Part shown: piece after piece, positions 1-9,830 of the stretch
Layout of the letters: each line of letters opens with the position of its first letter
Position numbering within the stretch: the stretch's first letter is position 1
NCBI GenBank assembly: GCA_030789695.1
Contig: CM061141.1
Coordinates: 320,294,452 to 320,358,451 of the forward strand
Origin: Scilla litardierei
Taxonomy: Eukaryota; Streptophyta; Magnoliopsida; Asparagales; Asparagaceae
Direction of reading: 5' to 3'
DNA length: 64,000 nt
Notes under the pieces: generated by a model
The model's database searches: none
The model's input: only the letters and a program-made list of their open reading frames with translations
Told to the model about the DNA's origin: nothing
Position numbers and translations under genes: made by a program

Positions 1-323
1 TCTTAGGTCTCCCATGTAGCATCGCAGTCTGGCAAGCCCGCCCAATGTATCAGCACCTCCTTGCACCTGCCCGGATCCTGTCGAATCGCCCGTACCTCCG
101 ATGGTTCCAACATCACCTCCATGTTCTCAGTCAATGTGGGTGGTAGCGTGGGGGCTGCTGCGTGCTCTTCAATGGCTCTTCGTAACTGTGACACATGAAA
201 CACCGGGCGGATCATCGACGTAGGTGGCAGTCTCAACCTGTATGCGACCTGTCCAATCTTGGCTTCTATCTTATAGGGTCTGTAATACCGGGCCGCCAGC
301 TTCTCATTCCTTCTCCTTACCAA
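1..323 (-). pseudogene. Integrase C-terminal region and chromodomain of minus-strand chromovirus (partial)
   Basis: The reading matches the last part of a chromovirus polyprotein: the basic RRRNEKLAARYYRPY segment, the PVFHVSQLRR motif that ends chromoviral integrases, and a chromodomain-like tail (EVLIHWAGLPDCDATWE) cut by the window edge. Chromodomains of this family are thought to guide integration to particular chromatin. It is separated from the upstream integrase core by a single in-frame TGA at 324-326, right after the RPYRQK motif, so the two segments were once one frame. It is the translated tail of a dead copy and not a free-standing gene. Confidence 0.8.
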
Positions 324-1120
324 TCACTTCTGTCGGTAGGGTCTCAGCTTCAAATACACCATATCCCCCTCCTGGAAGTGTACATCCCGATGGTGTCCAT
401 CAGCTCTAGACTTCATCACTTGCTGTGCCGTCAGTAGGTGTTTCTTCAGCTCCTCTAACAGACTATCCCTCTCCTCCATGTACTCCTCCACCTGTGACAC
501 CAGAGTCTGGCTGTTCCCAAAACGAATCAAAGAGGATGGGTCACGTCCGTACATAACCCGAAATGACGTCGTATTCACTGCTGAATGGTACGAAGTGTTG
601 TACCAATACTCAGCCCATACTAACCGCCTGTGCCACTGCCGAGGCGTCTCTGAAGCAAAACACCGCAGATAGGTCTCTATGCTACGGTTGACCACCTCCG
701 TCTGGCCGTCCGTCTGAGGGTGGCAGGCCGTACTTTTCTTCAACACTGTTCCCTGGATCCTGAACAGCTCCTTCCAGAACCCACTCAGGAATACCTTATA
801 TCTGTCAGACATTATAGACTTAGGCACTCCATGCAGTCGTTTCACCTCCCGAGTGAACGCGTTTGCCACCGACACTGCTTTGTAAGGATGCTTCAAAGGG
901 ATGAAATGCGCATACTTACTCACCTATCCATCACCACGAATATCATCTTAAACCCATCTGATCTCGGCAGCCCATCGATGAAATCCATCATGACCTCCTC
1001 CCATACATGCTCAGGCAGGGCCATCGGCTGTAACAACCCCGCGTGTGCCATGGCCATGTACTTATGACGCTGGCAGACGTCACAAGCCGCTACCAAATGA
1101 GCTAACATCTCCCTCATCAC
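324..1120 (-). pseudogene. Integrase core of minus-strand chromovirus, frameshifted
   Basis: The upstream segment (1120-920) holds the end of the zinc-binding HHCC domain (CDVCQRHK) and the start of the catalytic core (WEEVMMDFIDGLP, with the first acidic residue). It ends in a stop just after VVMDR. The protein resumes in another frame at 923 with SKYAHFIPLKHPY and continues through the second catalytic Asp context (MSDRYKVF, where family members usually read SDRD, so the residue pattern is altered), the ACHPQTDGQTEVVNRS block with the catalytic Glu, and the LKLRPYRQK segment. The frameshift at about 922 and the altered SDRD motif mean no functional integrase can be made. Confidence 0.82.
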
Positions 1121-1355
1121 TGCCAGTACACCTCCCGAGCCATCCTCATGTAAGTCTGTTGCACCCCTGAGTGGCCGTCCACTCGGAACTATGAAACTCC
1201 TGAAATAAGACTGGTATGAATGTGGACGCCTACGGTAACACTAACCTGCCATGGTACAGTAGCCTCCGTCACTCCATCGAGCACCCCTTCGGCCCTCCTG
1301 CTCTGCTCTGTAACGACTCTCGGATCTTCCGTAACTCGGGGTCATCCTCCGCCTC

Positions 1356-1520
1356 TTATCTTATCGGCTCCCACCCTAACCATATAGGTAAAGATAGAGC
1401 TCTCACACTAATGTCCACTCTGCATGACAAGGCATCCGCCGCCTTATTTTCCAACCCTTGCCTGTACTCAATAGTAAACTGATACCCCACTACCTTAGAC
1501 AGCCACTTCTGGTGCTCCAC
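1356..1520 (-). pseudogene. RNase H C-terminal remnant fused in frame to gag
   Basis: About 54 codons carry EHQKWLSKVVGYQF followed by EYRQGLENKAADALS, the diagnostic C-terminal end of gypsy RNase H. The upstream part of RNase H and all of the reverse transcriptase are missing. The residues immediately N-terminal come from a Gly/Arg/Trp-rich gag segment in the same open frame (2018-1356), so the deletion joined gag to RNase H without breaking the frame. Downstream, 1355-1121 shows no intact frame connecting to the integrase. Confidence 0.75.
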
Positions 1521-2635
1521 ATCTCTGCCACGACCACCACCCCAGACCACATCTACACCCCACGCGTCCCTTGGTCCTCCATTACCCCCTCCGTACAGCT
1601 CCTCAGGCCACCTAAGCCTCTCTAGAGCCTCAGTCTGGTAGTAGTACCCTGGAAACTCTGGTGGTCGCGCAAAAGTAGGCCATCTGGCCCCTCCGTACTG
1701 CTGGGTAGGTGCTGTCCGGCCTCCCAAATAGCCCCGGACCTTGTTCACGTCTCGGGAAGCCCTCAAAAGCATGTCGGGGGTCAACCGCTGGCTTCGGCCG
1801 CTGTGGAAAAGTCTCAGATCTCCAGAATTGGCCCGCAGGGGCCTCGATGGTGGCGCCCTGGGCCCATCGTTCTCCGTCGTGCCCCGACGCCCCTCTCGGA
1901 AAGGGGGAAAACACTGCAAATCCCCTGGAGCCCCCTGCCATGTTCGTCGCGCCTCAGGGGGGTTCGCCCATGTCGCCGCACCCCCGACAGGGGGCACCGA
2001 TCCCCAGCACCCCCGCAAGTGGGTACCGATGCTGTCGTAGGCCCCGAGGGGCCTGTCGAGGCTGGCGCAGGTCCAGATGGGCCTGCCGGTGCTGGCGCAG
2101 GCCCTTATGGGCCTATCGAAGCTTCTGCAGGCCCGGATGTGCCTGCCGCCTTGAAAACTGGCTCGGGTGGACCTGTTATTGGCCGGACAGGCCTGGGAGG
2201 GCTTGCCGAGGCTGCGGCAAACCCTAGGGGGCCCGTCGCAGCCGTCGCAGCCCTCGATTGGCCTTGGTTTACTGATTCGAGCGTGTAATCACCCTGATTC
2301 TCCTCCACTTGGATCCTCTTGCCCCGATTTCCTCCTTGCCCGGCCGTTAGGGTTTGCAACATCACCATCATTACCGGAATTGACGCAGTGGTTTCTCTTA
2401 AAAATTTCAGATCCGACGCGGCTTCCTTTAATCCTTGGAGATCATGACTTGTCTGCGCGGCTTCTCTCCTCATGGCCCGGAGTTCAATCTGGATGTCTTC
2501 TTGCGAGTGGGCGTGATCCTTGATTGAATCCCTTATGGTTTTCTTCAACCCTTCAATCTCCCGATTGAGATCTTCGCGGAGCCCTTGAATCTTCTCTTCC
2601 ATCAGATATGTCTTCCCTCTCATACCTGTTGCCAT
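1521..2635 (-). pseudogene. Gag of minus-strand chromovirus, broken into two frames
   Basis: The gag start is the ATG at 2635, 12 bases inside the primer site. The first segment (2635-2105, 176 codons) begins with a charged, probably coiled-coil stretch (MEEKIQGLREDLNREI, MRREAAQTSHDLQ), then a Thr/Gly linker and a Pro/Ala/Gly-rich tail. The tail is encoded by imperfect 30-bp tandem repeats (about 2040-2160), each giving ten residues of the GPxGPAxAxA type. The second segment (2018-1521) is in another frame and is Arg/Gly/Pro-rich, with a PEFPGYYYQ motif. No zinc knuckle survives. The plus-strand chromovirus at 3031 has a recognisably related N-terminal gag (RKEAAESVAQLKELM). Its function would be to form the particle shell. 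Confidence 0.65.
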
Positions 2636-2646
2636 CAGATCTCACC

Positions 2647-2658
2647 GCTCTGATACCA
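2647..2658 (-). other. Primer binding site, initiator tRNA-Met type
   Basis: The minus strand reads TGGTATCAGAGC here, the usual plant retrotransposon site complementary to the 3' end of initiator tRNA-Met. It lies three bases inside the LTR end at 2662. Confidence 0.9.
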
Positions 2659-2661
2659 ATT

Positions 2662-3030
2662 TGATACGATCCGGTAGATCGATCAATCAAATCAGCGATT
2701 TAAAGGTGGAAAATGGAAAAGGTGGAGTTTTTATAAGGAATTTCACGAAGAACAAAGATAACTGGATCTCGTTGAAGACGTGACCATCTCTCCTAGCTTT
2801 TAATTGAACGGAAATAAAAGCCTAAAACACATTCACAAGACGCCTAATTGTTCTTCACACAATAAGCATGACCAGAGCAAACGGCTAGCCCTATATTAAA
2901 TAAAAAAGAGGGGAATTACAAATCTAGTCTGAAAAGACTAGAATAACCCTGGGCTCACTAAGCGGTGTCCCCACGTCTTCTGCACCGGAAGTAAGTCACC
3001 AAAGGGGGTGCGGGTGGTGCGTCCGCATCA
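2662..3030 (-). repeat. 5' LTR of minus-strand chromovirus
   Basis: 369 bp, starting TGATGC and ending GTATCA on the minus strand, placed next to the primer site. The 414-bp LTR at 16901-17314 of the plus-strand chromovirus has the same terminal pattern (TGATGTGG to GTATCA) and similar composition near its 5' end, which supports a related family with short LTRs. The downstream LTR of this copy is outside the window. Confidence 0.75.
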
Positions 3031-4590
3031 GTGAGAAAGGAAGCGGCGGAGAGCGTCGCACAGTTGAAGGAGCTTATGACAGCAATTAGATCTCAATTGA
3101 TGCAAGAATTAACGGTGATGATAGCAAATTTAAATCCAAAGCGAGATCCAAGCCCAAAGGAGCCACCTTTGTCGACTAGGAAAGGGAAAAGTGTGATTTT
3201 TAACGAAGGGGTTCCTAAAGATGTCGAAGACGAAGGTCTATACCCAAACGAACAAGGAAACACAGCAGATCGGGAGGATTGGGAGGCCTTCCCGGCCTCC
3301 TCCCCGCCACAGAGACGTGCGTCGGCCACCCGGGGCACCCCTTCGGCAGCCCTTGGGGGCTCCGCCGAACCCCCAGGAGGGGCGACCAGTGCCGCCCGCC
3401 CCTCCTGGGCCTTCGGCGGCCTCCTGGGGTAGCGGCGAACACCCACAGGCCCAAAACTGGGGCCAGCAGGTCCCGCTGCCCCCCTTGAGGGGCCTCGCCG
3501 GGCTTCCGCGGGTGTACCCGAGGCCCGCCTGAGTGCCACGGGGGCTCGTCGAGCTTTTTGGGGGACCCGACCACCCCATCCGACTTCGTCAGCGCCACAG
3601 GGGGCCCAGTATAGGGCCCGATCTGTTCAGACGCCATATTTTCAGCCACAAGTGTGGCTCGGGGAAGGATTTCAGCAGCATAGGGGCGACAGTAGCACCT
3701 TGGAGGCCCGTCGGCTCAGCCCCCGCCTTTCGGGGGTGTGACAAGAGATTATAGAGGATTTCGGGGCACCCCTAGAGCCTATCAGGGGGATTATGGGCAT
3801 CCACAGGGAGACGAGCGAGGAGATTGGCAGTGAGATGGAGTAGACGGAGGCGCATGAGATCCGGCCGTGGGGTACATTCCTGATAGGCCACCTGTTTTTC
3901 AGCCGAGACGCCAGGATCAACCGCAGGAGAGAGGATGCTTTGCTGGGGAGAGTCGGCTGAGGAAGCTGAAGATGCCCATTTTCGAGGACGGAGATCCTGA
4001 TGACTGGTTGTACCGAATGGAGAGATATTTTGAGCTGTCAGCAGTACCAGGGGAGGACTGGCTCCGGGCGGTAGGAGTCTGCTTAGAGGGAGGCTTTCGG
4101 TTGGTTTGGGTGGACACAGCAGCATCAGCCTTTTCGGACGTGAGAGGAGTTCACCACCCTTCTTGTGGAGCGTTTTAGTGCAGTACAGTCTGGGGGAGTT
4201 TATGAGCGGCTATATTCATTGAAACAGGAAGAGAGCGTTGGAGAGTACATTAATAAATTTGAGTCGTTTTGCCACTGAGTTCGGAGAGTTTCAGGGGAAT
4301 CCTTAGAGGGATGTTTTTTGAAAGGGCTGAAACCTACGGTTAGATCCGGATTGAGACAGTTAAAGCCCGTGGGTCTGCGAGAGATAATGACATCAGTTAG
4401 GATGGTGGAGGACGATCAAGAGACTGAGAGGAGAGCCTGTGGGACATGGGGATGCACCGCTTTTCGTGGGCAGGTTCCAGCAGGAGGACAGAGATCTGCT
4501 ACTACTCAGGGAGCTACAGCAGTTGCTGCAGGCAACAGGGACATGATACCGGAGCCACGGCCAGGGGGCAGATACGGAGGATGACCGAGG
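3031..4590 (+). pseudogene. Gag of plus-strand chromovirus, frameshifted
   Basis: The opening segment (3031-3432) has a charged coiled-coil-like start (RKEAAESVAQLKELM) and STRKGKSVIF, then runs into a very GC-rich Pro/Ala/Gly tract (3280-3560). After a frame change, 3867-4130 carries the conserved gag core (MPIFEDGDPDDWLYRMERYF). Another frame change gives the core's end, with the RLYSLKQEESVGEYINKFESF region (4200-4275) and GMFFEGLKP-type sequence (4310-4380). At least three frameshifts separate these pieces, so no intact Gag can be produced. The missing N-terminus lies beyond the minus-strand copy inserted at 3030. Confidence 0.75.
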
Positions 4591-5160
4591 CGGAGATTCG
4601 GGACAAGCGGGCCAAGGGACTGTGCTTTAAATGTGATGAGAAATTTACTCCAGGGCATCGCTGTGGGGATCGGACCCTCCAGATATTGATAATGAACTAT
4701 GAGTATGAGGAGCACAATGTGGTCGTACTGGAGGCTGGAGAGGACGAGGAGGAGCAGGAGCACCATCACTTGGATCTAGTGGAGGTGTCCCTCAATTCTG
4801 TGGTCGGGGTCACACCGAACCACACCATGAAATTGGTGGGGCAGGTGGGCGGACAGGATGTAGTGATGTTGGTCAACAGTGGGGCCACCCACAAATTTAT
4901 CTCCAACAGACTGGTGGGCGAGCAGAGTCTGCAGCTTAGCGACACTGGCATATGTTAGGTGACACACGGCAGGGGGTTTGCCGCGGTGTGATCGTTATAG
5001 TACAGGGAGTGCAGATTGTTACAGATTTCTTCCTCTGGAGCTAGGGAGCACAGACGTCATCCTGGGGATGAAATGGCTGCAGACATTGGGGGAAACAAAA
5101 ACTAACTGGAAGCTGCTCAGGTTGGAGTACCAGGACGGAGGGAGGACAGTGGTATTGTAG
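4581..5160 (+). pseudogene. Zinc knuckle and aspartic protease of plus-strand chromovirus, catalytic Asp lost
   Basis: The zinc knuckle reads CFKCDEKFTPGHRC (about 4624-4665), the usual form in this family. The acidic linker EDEEEQEHHH follows, then the retropepsin: KLVGQVGGQDVVMLVNSGATHKFIS. The catalytic triad should be D-S-G, but codon 4875-4877 is AAC, giving N-S-G, so the enzyme would be inactive even if translated. A stop follows at about 4957, and the segment resumes in another frame (4978-5160) with FLPLELGSTDVILGMKWL, the normal C-terminal part of the protease domain. Confidence 0.82.
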
Positions 5161-5187
5161 GGATACCCTAGCTTATACCGTTCTTTA

Positions 5188-5636
5188 GTGTCCTGCAAGG
5201 CGATGATGCGAGCTATTCACACAGTCGAAGGGGGTTACTTGTTAGAGTTACAGGCAATGACAGTTGGGAAGCAGAGTGCGGATCAGGCACAGTTGGTGGC
5301 ACCAGAGATAGAGCAGCTTTTGAGCCAGTACGAGGATGTCTTTCAGACACCGCAGGGATTGCCACCACCTAGAGATCATGAGCATGCCATCGTATTGCAG
5401 GAGGGCGTGTCTTCCATCAGCGTGCGACCTTATAGATACCCCAAAGTGCAGAAGGATAATATAGAGAGGTTGGTCGGGGACATGTTACAGGCAGGGATGA
5501 TCCAGCCAAGTGTGAGTCCGTTTTCGAGCCCGGTCCTGCTGTTGAAGAAGAAGGATGACAGTTGGAGATTCTGTGTGGACTACAAAGTCTTGAACAAGGA
5601 AACAATGCCCGACGAGTTTCACATTCAGGTGATTGA
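5188..5636 (+). pseudogene. Reverse transcriptase part 1 (fingers), cut by insertion
   Basis: Open frame covering the gypsy RT N-terminus: LLSQYEDVFQTPQGLPPPRDHEHAI, VRPYRYPKVQKDNIERLV, then SPFSSPVLLLKKKDDSWRFCVDYKVLNKETMPDEF. The frame ends at HIQVID, where the 8.77-kb element inserted. The next residues of the same sentence (IDELLDKL) resume at 14407. The duplicated bases ATTGA flank the insertion exactly, so removing the insert plus one duplication restores the frame at this point. Confidence 0.88.
5632..5636. repeat. Target-site duplication (left copy), ATTGA
   Basis: Matches 14407-14411. It lies directly before the TTTCACGG start of the inserted element, and its partner directly follows the GTGACA end. 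Confidence 0.9.
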
Positions 5637-5808
5637 TTTCACGGTCGGTTTTCGATCGTATGCTTTTCGTGCACGTAGTCTTGTTCGTGCACGTATTTAT
5701 TTTAGACCTTGTTTGTATCTGAACCCTATAGTATAATATGCCGTTGTGACCCTCTCGAAGAGTATTAAATTGTGGAATTATTTTAGAACGTCATTTCCCG
5801 AGCATCTG
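5637..5808 (+). repeat. Left LTR remnant of LARD-like element
   Basis: About 172 bp nearly identical to 11665-11836, ending at a shared GTCATTTC. Beyond that point there is no visible match to the right LTR. The first bases are TT where the right copy has TG. Confidence 0.8.
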
Positions 5809-7661
5809 TCACAGCTTAGTAGGGAAATTCATAGATCAGGACTATAGTAAGACTTAGTTAGACGTCTGTGCTGGCTAGTTAGAGGTCCCTGAGTGTTAGG
5901 TAGACTCCATGCTAGAAATTGATATAATCCTTTTAGGAGTTACCTTAGTGGTTCCTGCCTAGCTCTGACCATGATAGACTTCTATAATTTCTTTAGTCGT
6001 TCGCTTGGGTTCATCGATTTCGAGCCCAATAGAACATGATCTTGATTCTCTTAGGACCTTTTCCTGAGGTCTCTAATATATTCTAACTCATTAGAAAGCT
6101 TTAGTGTTAAGTTTCTCTTGACCTTTAGTCAACCCGATAATTAGAAACCCATGATTCTATCATTTTCATGATCATTACACTTCTGTGTTACTGACCTTAG
6201 AATTCTATCGTAGTTTTCTTGAATCGTAATTTAGGCGCATTCATCATACAACCACATTCCTTGCTCTCGATTCAATAATCATTGATCTTTCGAATGTCCT
6301 CCGTTGCAAAGCTTGATTCTTTCAAAGTTGTTTTCGGTTTCCCTTGATTAAAAGTTTTGCTCCGTATAAATTTTGTTTTATAACCCTTTTCTTATATATT
6401 TAATTCCTCACTTTACGATTGAGTAAAAAAAATTCCTTCGTAGATTTTAAAGTCTATTGGTTGTAAGTTCAATTACTATCTCGTAACTATTTTCTGACAT
6501 ATACTTTCACATTTCGGTTTAAAAACTCTATTACTATTTAGAAAATTCGATATACCATCTTTTCTAAACTATGAGATTCATTTTAATCGCTTAACATACA
6601 TACTTTAAAATATTTTTTCAACCTAAATAGAACTTCAATTATTTTTATATATCAGTTCTAGGTACGTCGTATTCGTACTTTAAAATCTTTGTATAAAGCC
6701 GTTTCTTTTGGCAAATCCTGGTTCCTCTAAAAGTAGTTTCAATATTATTTATTTTAAATTTCTCCACAGTTTAAAGACTTTGAAAGCATTTAACATGAGC
6801 TTAAATTTTCTACATTTCAGTTAATCTAATTTCATTCTTTGAATTTCGAAATTTTTGCCGAAATTATTTTAAATTACTGCCGTATAATATTTTCTAACCT
6901 ACGTCCTTAATGTTCGTGTGAACGTTTTATTCTTCCTTATAATGATTTTCAATAAGCTAATAAACCATTTTTCTTATTATGTATATACGACTCAAACTTA
7001 TTTCGAACAACTCATTTTATCGACCACCAGTATTTTTCTATGCATAAGAGGACTCCAACTTTTGACGTACGACCGGTTTTATACTATTCGTATTTTAACT
7101 TATATCTTTTACACACTATTTTCCTGTATCCTGTAAGCGTATCATTACGTCTTTCTTTTCCCACCTAAACATTCACAATTATACCCCTGATTCACCTAAC
7201 CAAGCTATCTCCTTATCCTCACCTTAATCTGAAGTCGCTCTATTCGATCTTGTTCGTTACGCTTTTGGTTTCGGTTTCCTTCCTATTGTAGTGCTCGTCG
7301 TTGCCTGTGTCAACCTTAGCATAGTAGCGAGCCCCATAGTAGCGAGCCCATTGATTTTATTGCGATGTCGTTGTGGTGCATGTATAAGTAGAGTGTGTGG
7401 ACCCATGTGTGTGAACCCCGGTGTATCCCTCATGTATGAGTGTACTCCCCTGTAGTATATTAATGTTTACATATTGTGTGATATATACATACTCAGTGTT
7501 ATTCATGATGTATATGAAGTTGTATGGATGATATTAGTTATATATGTGAGGGTAGCTATAACACTTTAGGAATGTCGGTATATATATTGGAAATTGTATT
7601 GGAGTATAAACTAGTAGTATATGTAGTTTGAAGATACTTGTGAATGCTTGATGTGTGTGTG
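5809..7661. other. Non-coding interior of LARD-like element (left part)
   Basis: AT-rich with no ORF I can recognise. From about 7380 it becomes rich in TGTG/GTAT steps, like 10090-11650, which suggests these two stretches were once contiguous and the foldback elements came later. A short duplicated phrase, ATAGTAGCGAGCCC, occurs twice around 7320-7350. Confidence 0.5.
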
Positions 7662-8066
7662 TATGGGTAAAGGGATCCTAAGGTGCCTCCTTAGATTCAA
7701 TCTAAGGAGGCGCCCCCATTTCCCTCCATCTCACACATTTTTTTTGAAATTTTTTTCATGGGTTTATTGTTCACCTTATGGATGATCAACATACCAAATT
7801 TCAAGGGATTCCAAAACTTTTTGAGCCCCCATCTACCCCTTGCAACTTCGTGGGGTTTTCAGCACGTTTTTAGACCGTTGAAATTGTAAGGGGTTGATAG
7901 TGGCTCAAAAAGTATTTGAATCCCTTGAAATTTGGTATGTTGATCATCCATGATGTGAACAACAACCCCATGAAAAAATTTGCAAAAAAAAATTGTAGGA
8001 GATGTGGGAAATGGGGGCGCCTCCTTAGATTTTCATCAAAGGATGCACCTTAGATCCCCTTTTTCA
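7662..8066. mobile_element. Foldback (hairpin) element 1
   Basis: About 400 bp whose two halves are imperfect reverse complements over nearly the full length. The left part reads GGGATCCTAAGGTGC then AATCTAAGGAGGCGCCCCC; the right end carries the complements. Inner blocks such as GATCAACATACCAAATTTC also recur inverted. There is no coding capacity. It fits a MITE-type or foldback DNA transposon, and its right end runs into TATATGTGTG repeats. Confidence 0.75.
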
Positions 8067-8137
8067 TATATATGTGTGTGTGTGTGTGCGCGCGCGCGCC
8101 TCAGATCCCCTTTTTCATATATGTATATATATATATG
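8067..8137. repeat. TG/CG microsatellite with duplicated foldback end
   Basis: (TG)n and (CG)n dinucleotides, followed by a second copy of the last 20 or so bases of foldback element 1 (AGATCCCCTTTTTCATATAT at 8051 and again near 8104). Confidence 0.7.
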
Positions 8138-8532
8138 GGTAAAGTGTTCCTAGGGTGACTCCTTAGAATCTAAGGAGTCGCCACCATTTTCTCACATCTC
8201 CCACAATTTTTTTTGGATTTTATTTTTCATGGGGTTGTTGGTCACATCATGGATGATCAACATACCAAAAATCAAGTCATTCCAATACTTTTAGAGCCCG
8301 CATCTATCCCTTGCAACTTCAACGGTTTAAAATGTGCTGAAAAACCCATGAAGTTGTAAGGGGTAGATGTGGGCCCTAAAAATATTGGAATGAATTGATT
8401 TTTGGTATGTTGATCATTCATGAGGTGGACAACAATCCCATGGAAAAAAATTCCGGAAAAAAATGTTGGATATGGTGAAAATGGGGGCGACTCCTTAGAT
8501 TTAATCTAAGGAGTCACCCTAGGAACACTTTA

Positions 8533-8534
<2 letters not shown>
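8138..8534. mobile_element. Foldback (hairpin) element 2
   Basis: About 397 bp. The left end GGTAAAGTGTTCCTAGGGTG is matched by its complement at the right end. The interior is an imperfect hairpin closely related to element 1 (shared GATCAACATACCAAA blocks), so the two are one family. Flanked by TATATA on both sides. Confidence 0.82.

Positions 8535-8601
<67 letters not shown>
8535..8601. repeat. (AT)n microsatellite
   Basis: About 67 bases of uninterrupted AT repeat between foldback elements 2 and 3. Confidence 0.95.
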
Positions 8602-8604
<3 letters not shown>

Positions 8605-8978
8605 ATCTTCAAATGCGAAAAAAGGGCTTTTCGCACCGTGCGAAAACAATTTTTTTATTTTTTTGAAATTTTTTTTTCAAAAATTCTTTTTTTGATGTTT
8701 AATCCATACAATTATATACCCCAGGGAAAATAATGGGTGAACCCGTTGGGCATTAGAGCACACATCCACCCGTTACAAATTTAACGGTCTCAAAACGTGC
8801 GAATTTGATGAAATGCCTTGATCGAAGACCAAATGTCATTATTTCTCAACCATTATTTTTTGAGGGGGGTATAACAACATATAATGTGGGTGGAAAAAAG
8901 AATTTTTGAAAAAAAAAATTTCAAAAAAAAACTAAAAACATTTTCGCACGGTGCGAAATGTTTGCATTTGAAAATTTT

Positions 8979-8980
<2 letters not shown>
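8602..8980. mobile_element. Foldback (hairpin) element 3, different family
   Basis: About 379 bp bounded by TA repeats. The left end has GATCTTCAAATGCGAAA and the right end the near complement. The palindrome TTCGCACCGTGCGAA lies near each end. The interior halves are only partly complementary (shared ACAAATTTAACGG and GGTGGATGTG blocks). There is no sequence similarity to elements 1 and 2 beyond architecture. Confidence 0.72.

Positions 8981-9046
<66 letters not shown>
8981..9046. repeat. (TA)n microsatellite
   Basis: About 66 bases of TA repeat separating foldback element 3 from the LINE fragment. ORFs reading YIYIYI on either strand are translations of this tract. Confidence 0.95.
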
Positions 9047-9048
<2 letters not shown>

Positions 9049-9557
9049 AAGGTGATGAGAGACATAGCGAGTTCCATTCTTGCTATTTTGGTCTGGCACA
9101 TCTGGAAGGAGCGTAATAGGCGTATATTCGAGAATACTTACAGACCAAAGACCTCGCTATTCGATGACATTGCTGGCGACATCAGGGATGGGGTCCGTTA
9201 TCAGGAGGTAAATGATGAGCAAGTTATTCAGGCTATGGCAAATTGGGACATATTGGATACGGGATGAGTGCCGTTGCTTGCTGTGCTCAACTTTGTTTTG
9301 GGTGACGGCTAGTTTTGAGTGCGGATGCTCCTGTGCTCTACTTTGTATTGGTTTTTTAGCTTGGCTTTGTCCAGCCAGTTTTGATATCATATTTGTTTGC
9401 GCTCATGTGATGTTAGCCGGAGGTGTGGTGGAATAAAGAAAATTGTTTTGGGTGACGGCGCTTGTGCCCCCTCCCCATTCTGTTTCTAATTCCGGCCATC
9501 CCCTTCCCGCTATTGTACATTCTGACACACATTTTTAGTATACATTAACTTTCCAAA
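9047..9557 (+). mobile_element. LINE (non-LTR retrotransposon) 3' end, 5'-truncated
   Basis: The frame to 9267 encodes SSILAILVWHIWKERNRRIFE followed by an acidic tail. The WHIWKERNxRIF motif is the well-known C-terminal end of plant LINE reverse transcriptase proteins. It is followed by about 290 bp of 3' untranslated sequence that fades into a short AT repeat near 9557. 5' truncation is the normal outcome of target-primed reverse transcription. The truncation point coincides with the TA microsatellite. Confidence 0.75.
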
Positions 9558-9567
9558 AATATATATA

Positions 9568-9830
9568 TATATTATAAAATAGGGATGGTATCAAGAGAAA
9601 TTGGATAAGAGAAATAGGACAAGAGAAATTGGATTAGAGAAGTTGGACAAGAGTATACATATACATATATACATATACATATATACATATACATACATAC
9701 ATATACATACATAGATACATATATATGCATATCTATTCTATAAAATAGGGATGTTAACAAGAGAAATTGAATAAGAGAATTTGGACAAGAGAATTTGGAT
9801 AAGAGATGAGATTTCGAGGGATAAGAGAGG
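9568..9830. repeat. Duplicated AG-rich block separated by ATACAT microsatellite
   Basis: The phrase TATAAAATAGGGATG followed by runs of AAGAGAAATTGGA/ACAAGAG occurs at about 9573-9655 and again at 9736-9810. An (ATACAT)n-type tract lies between (9655-9728). No coding potential. Confidence 0.7.

Larger units (their letters stand above)
1..3030 (-). mobile_element. Ty3/gypsy chromovirus, minus strand, internally deleted, runs off left edge
   Basis: Read on the minus strand, the order is 5' LTR (3030-2662), tRNA-Met primer site, gag, a short RNase H tail, integrase and a chromodomain, then the window edge. Protease, reverse transcriptase and most of RNase H are absent, because gag runs directly into the RNase H C-terminus near 1520. 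The integrase carries a frameshift and stops, so the copy is defective and could move only if helped. The right edge abuts the gag of a related plus-strand chromovirus at 3031, so this copy was inserted into that gag. The expected 5-bp duplication would be GTGAG (3031-3035), with its partner outside the window. Confidence 0.85.

Noticed and set aside
3215..3649. Several overlapping ORFs on both strands at 3.2-3.6 kb
   Set aside because: Shadows of the GC-rich Pro/Ala tract of chromovirus gag.
7662..8980. CRISPR array
   Set aside because: These are long imperfect hairpins and microsatellites, not short direct repeats with unique spacers; the context is eukaryotic.
8853..9267. ORFs with long Tyr-Ile runs
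   Set aside because: Translation of the TA microsatellite; only the 3' part on the plus strand (WHIWKERN) is real LINE coding.
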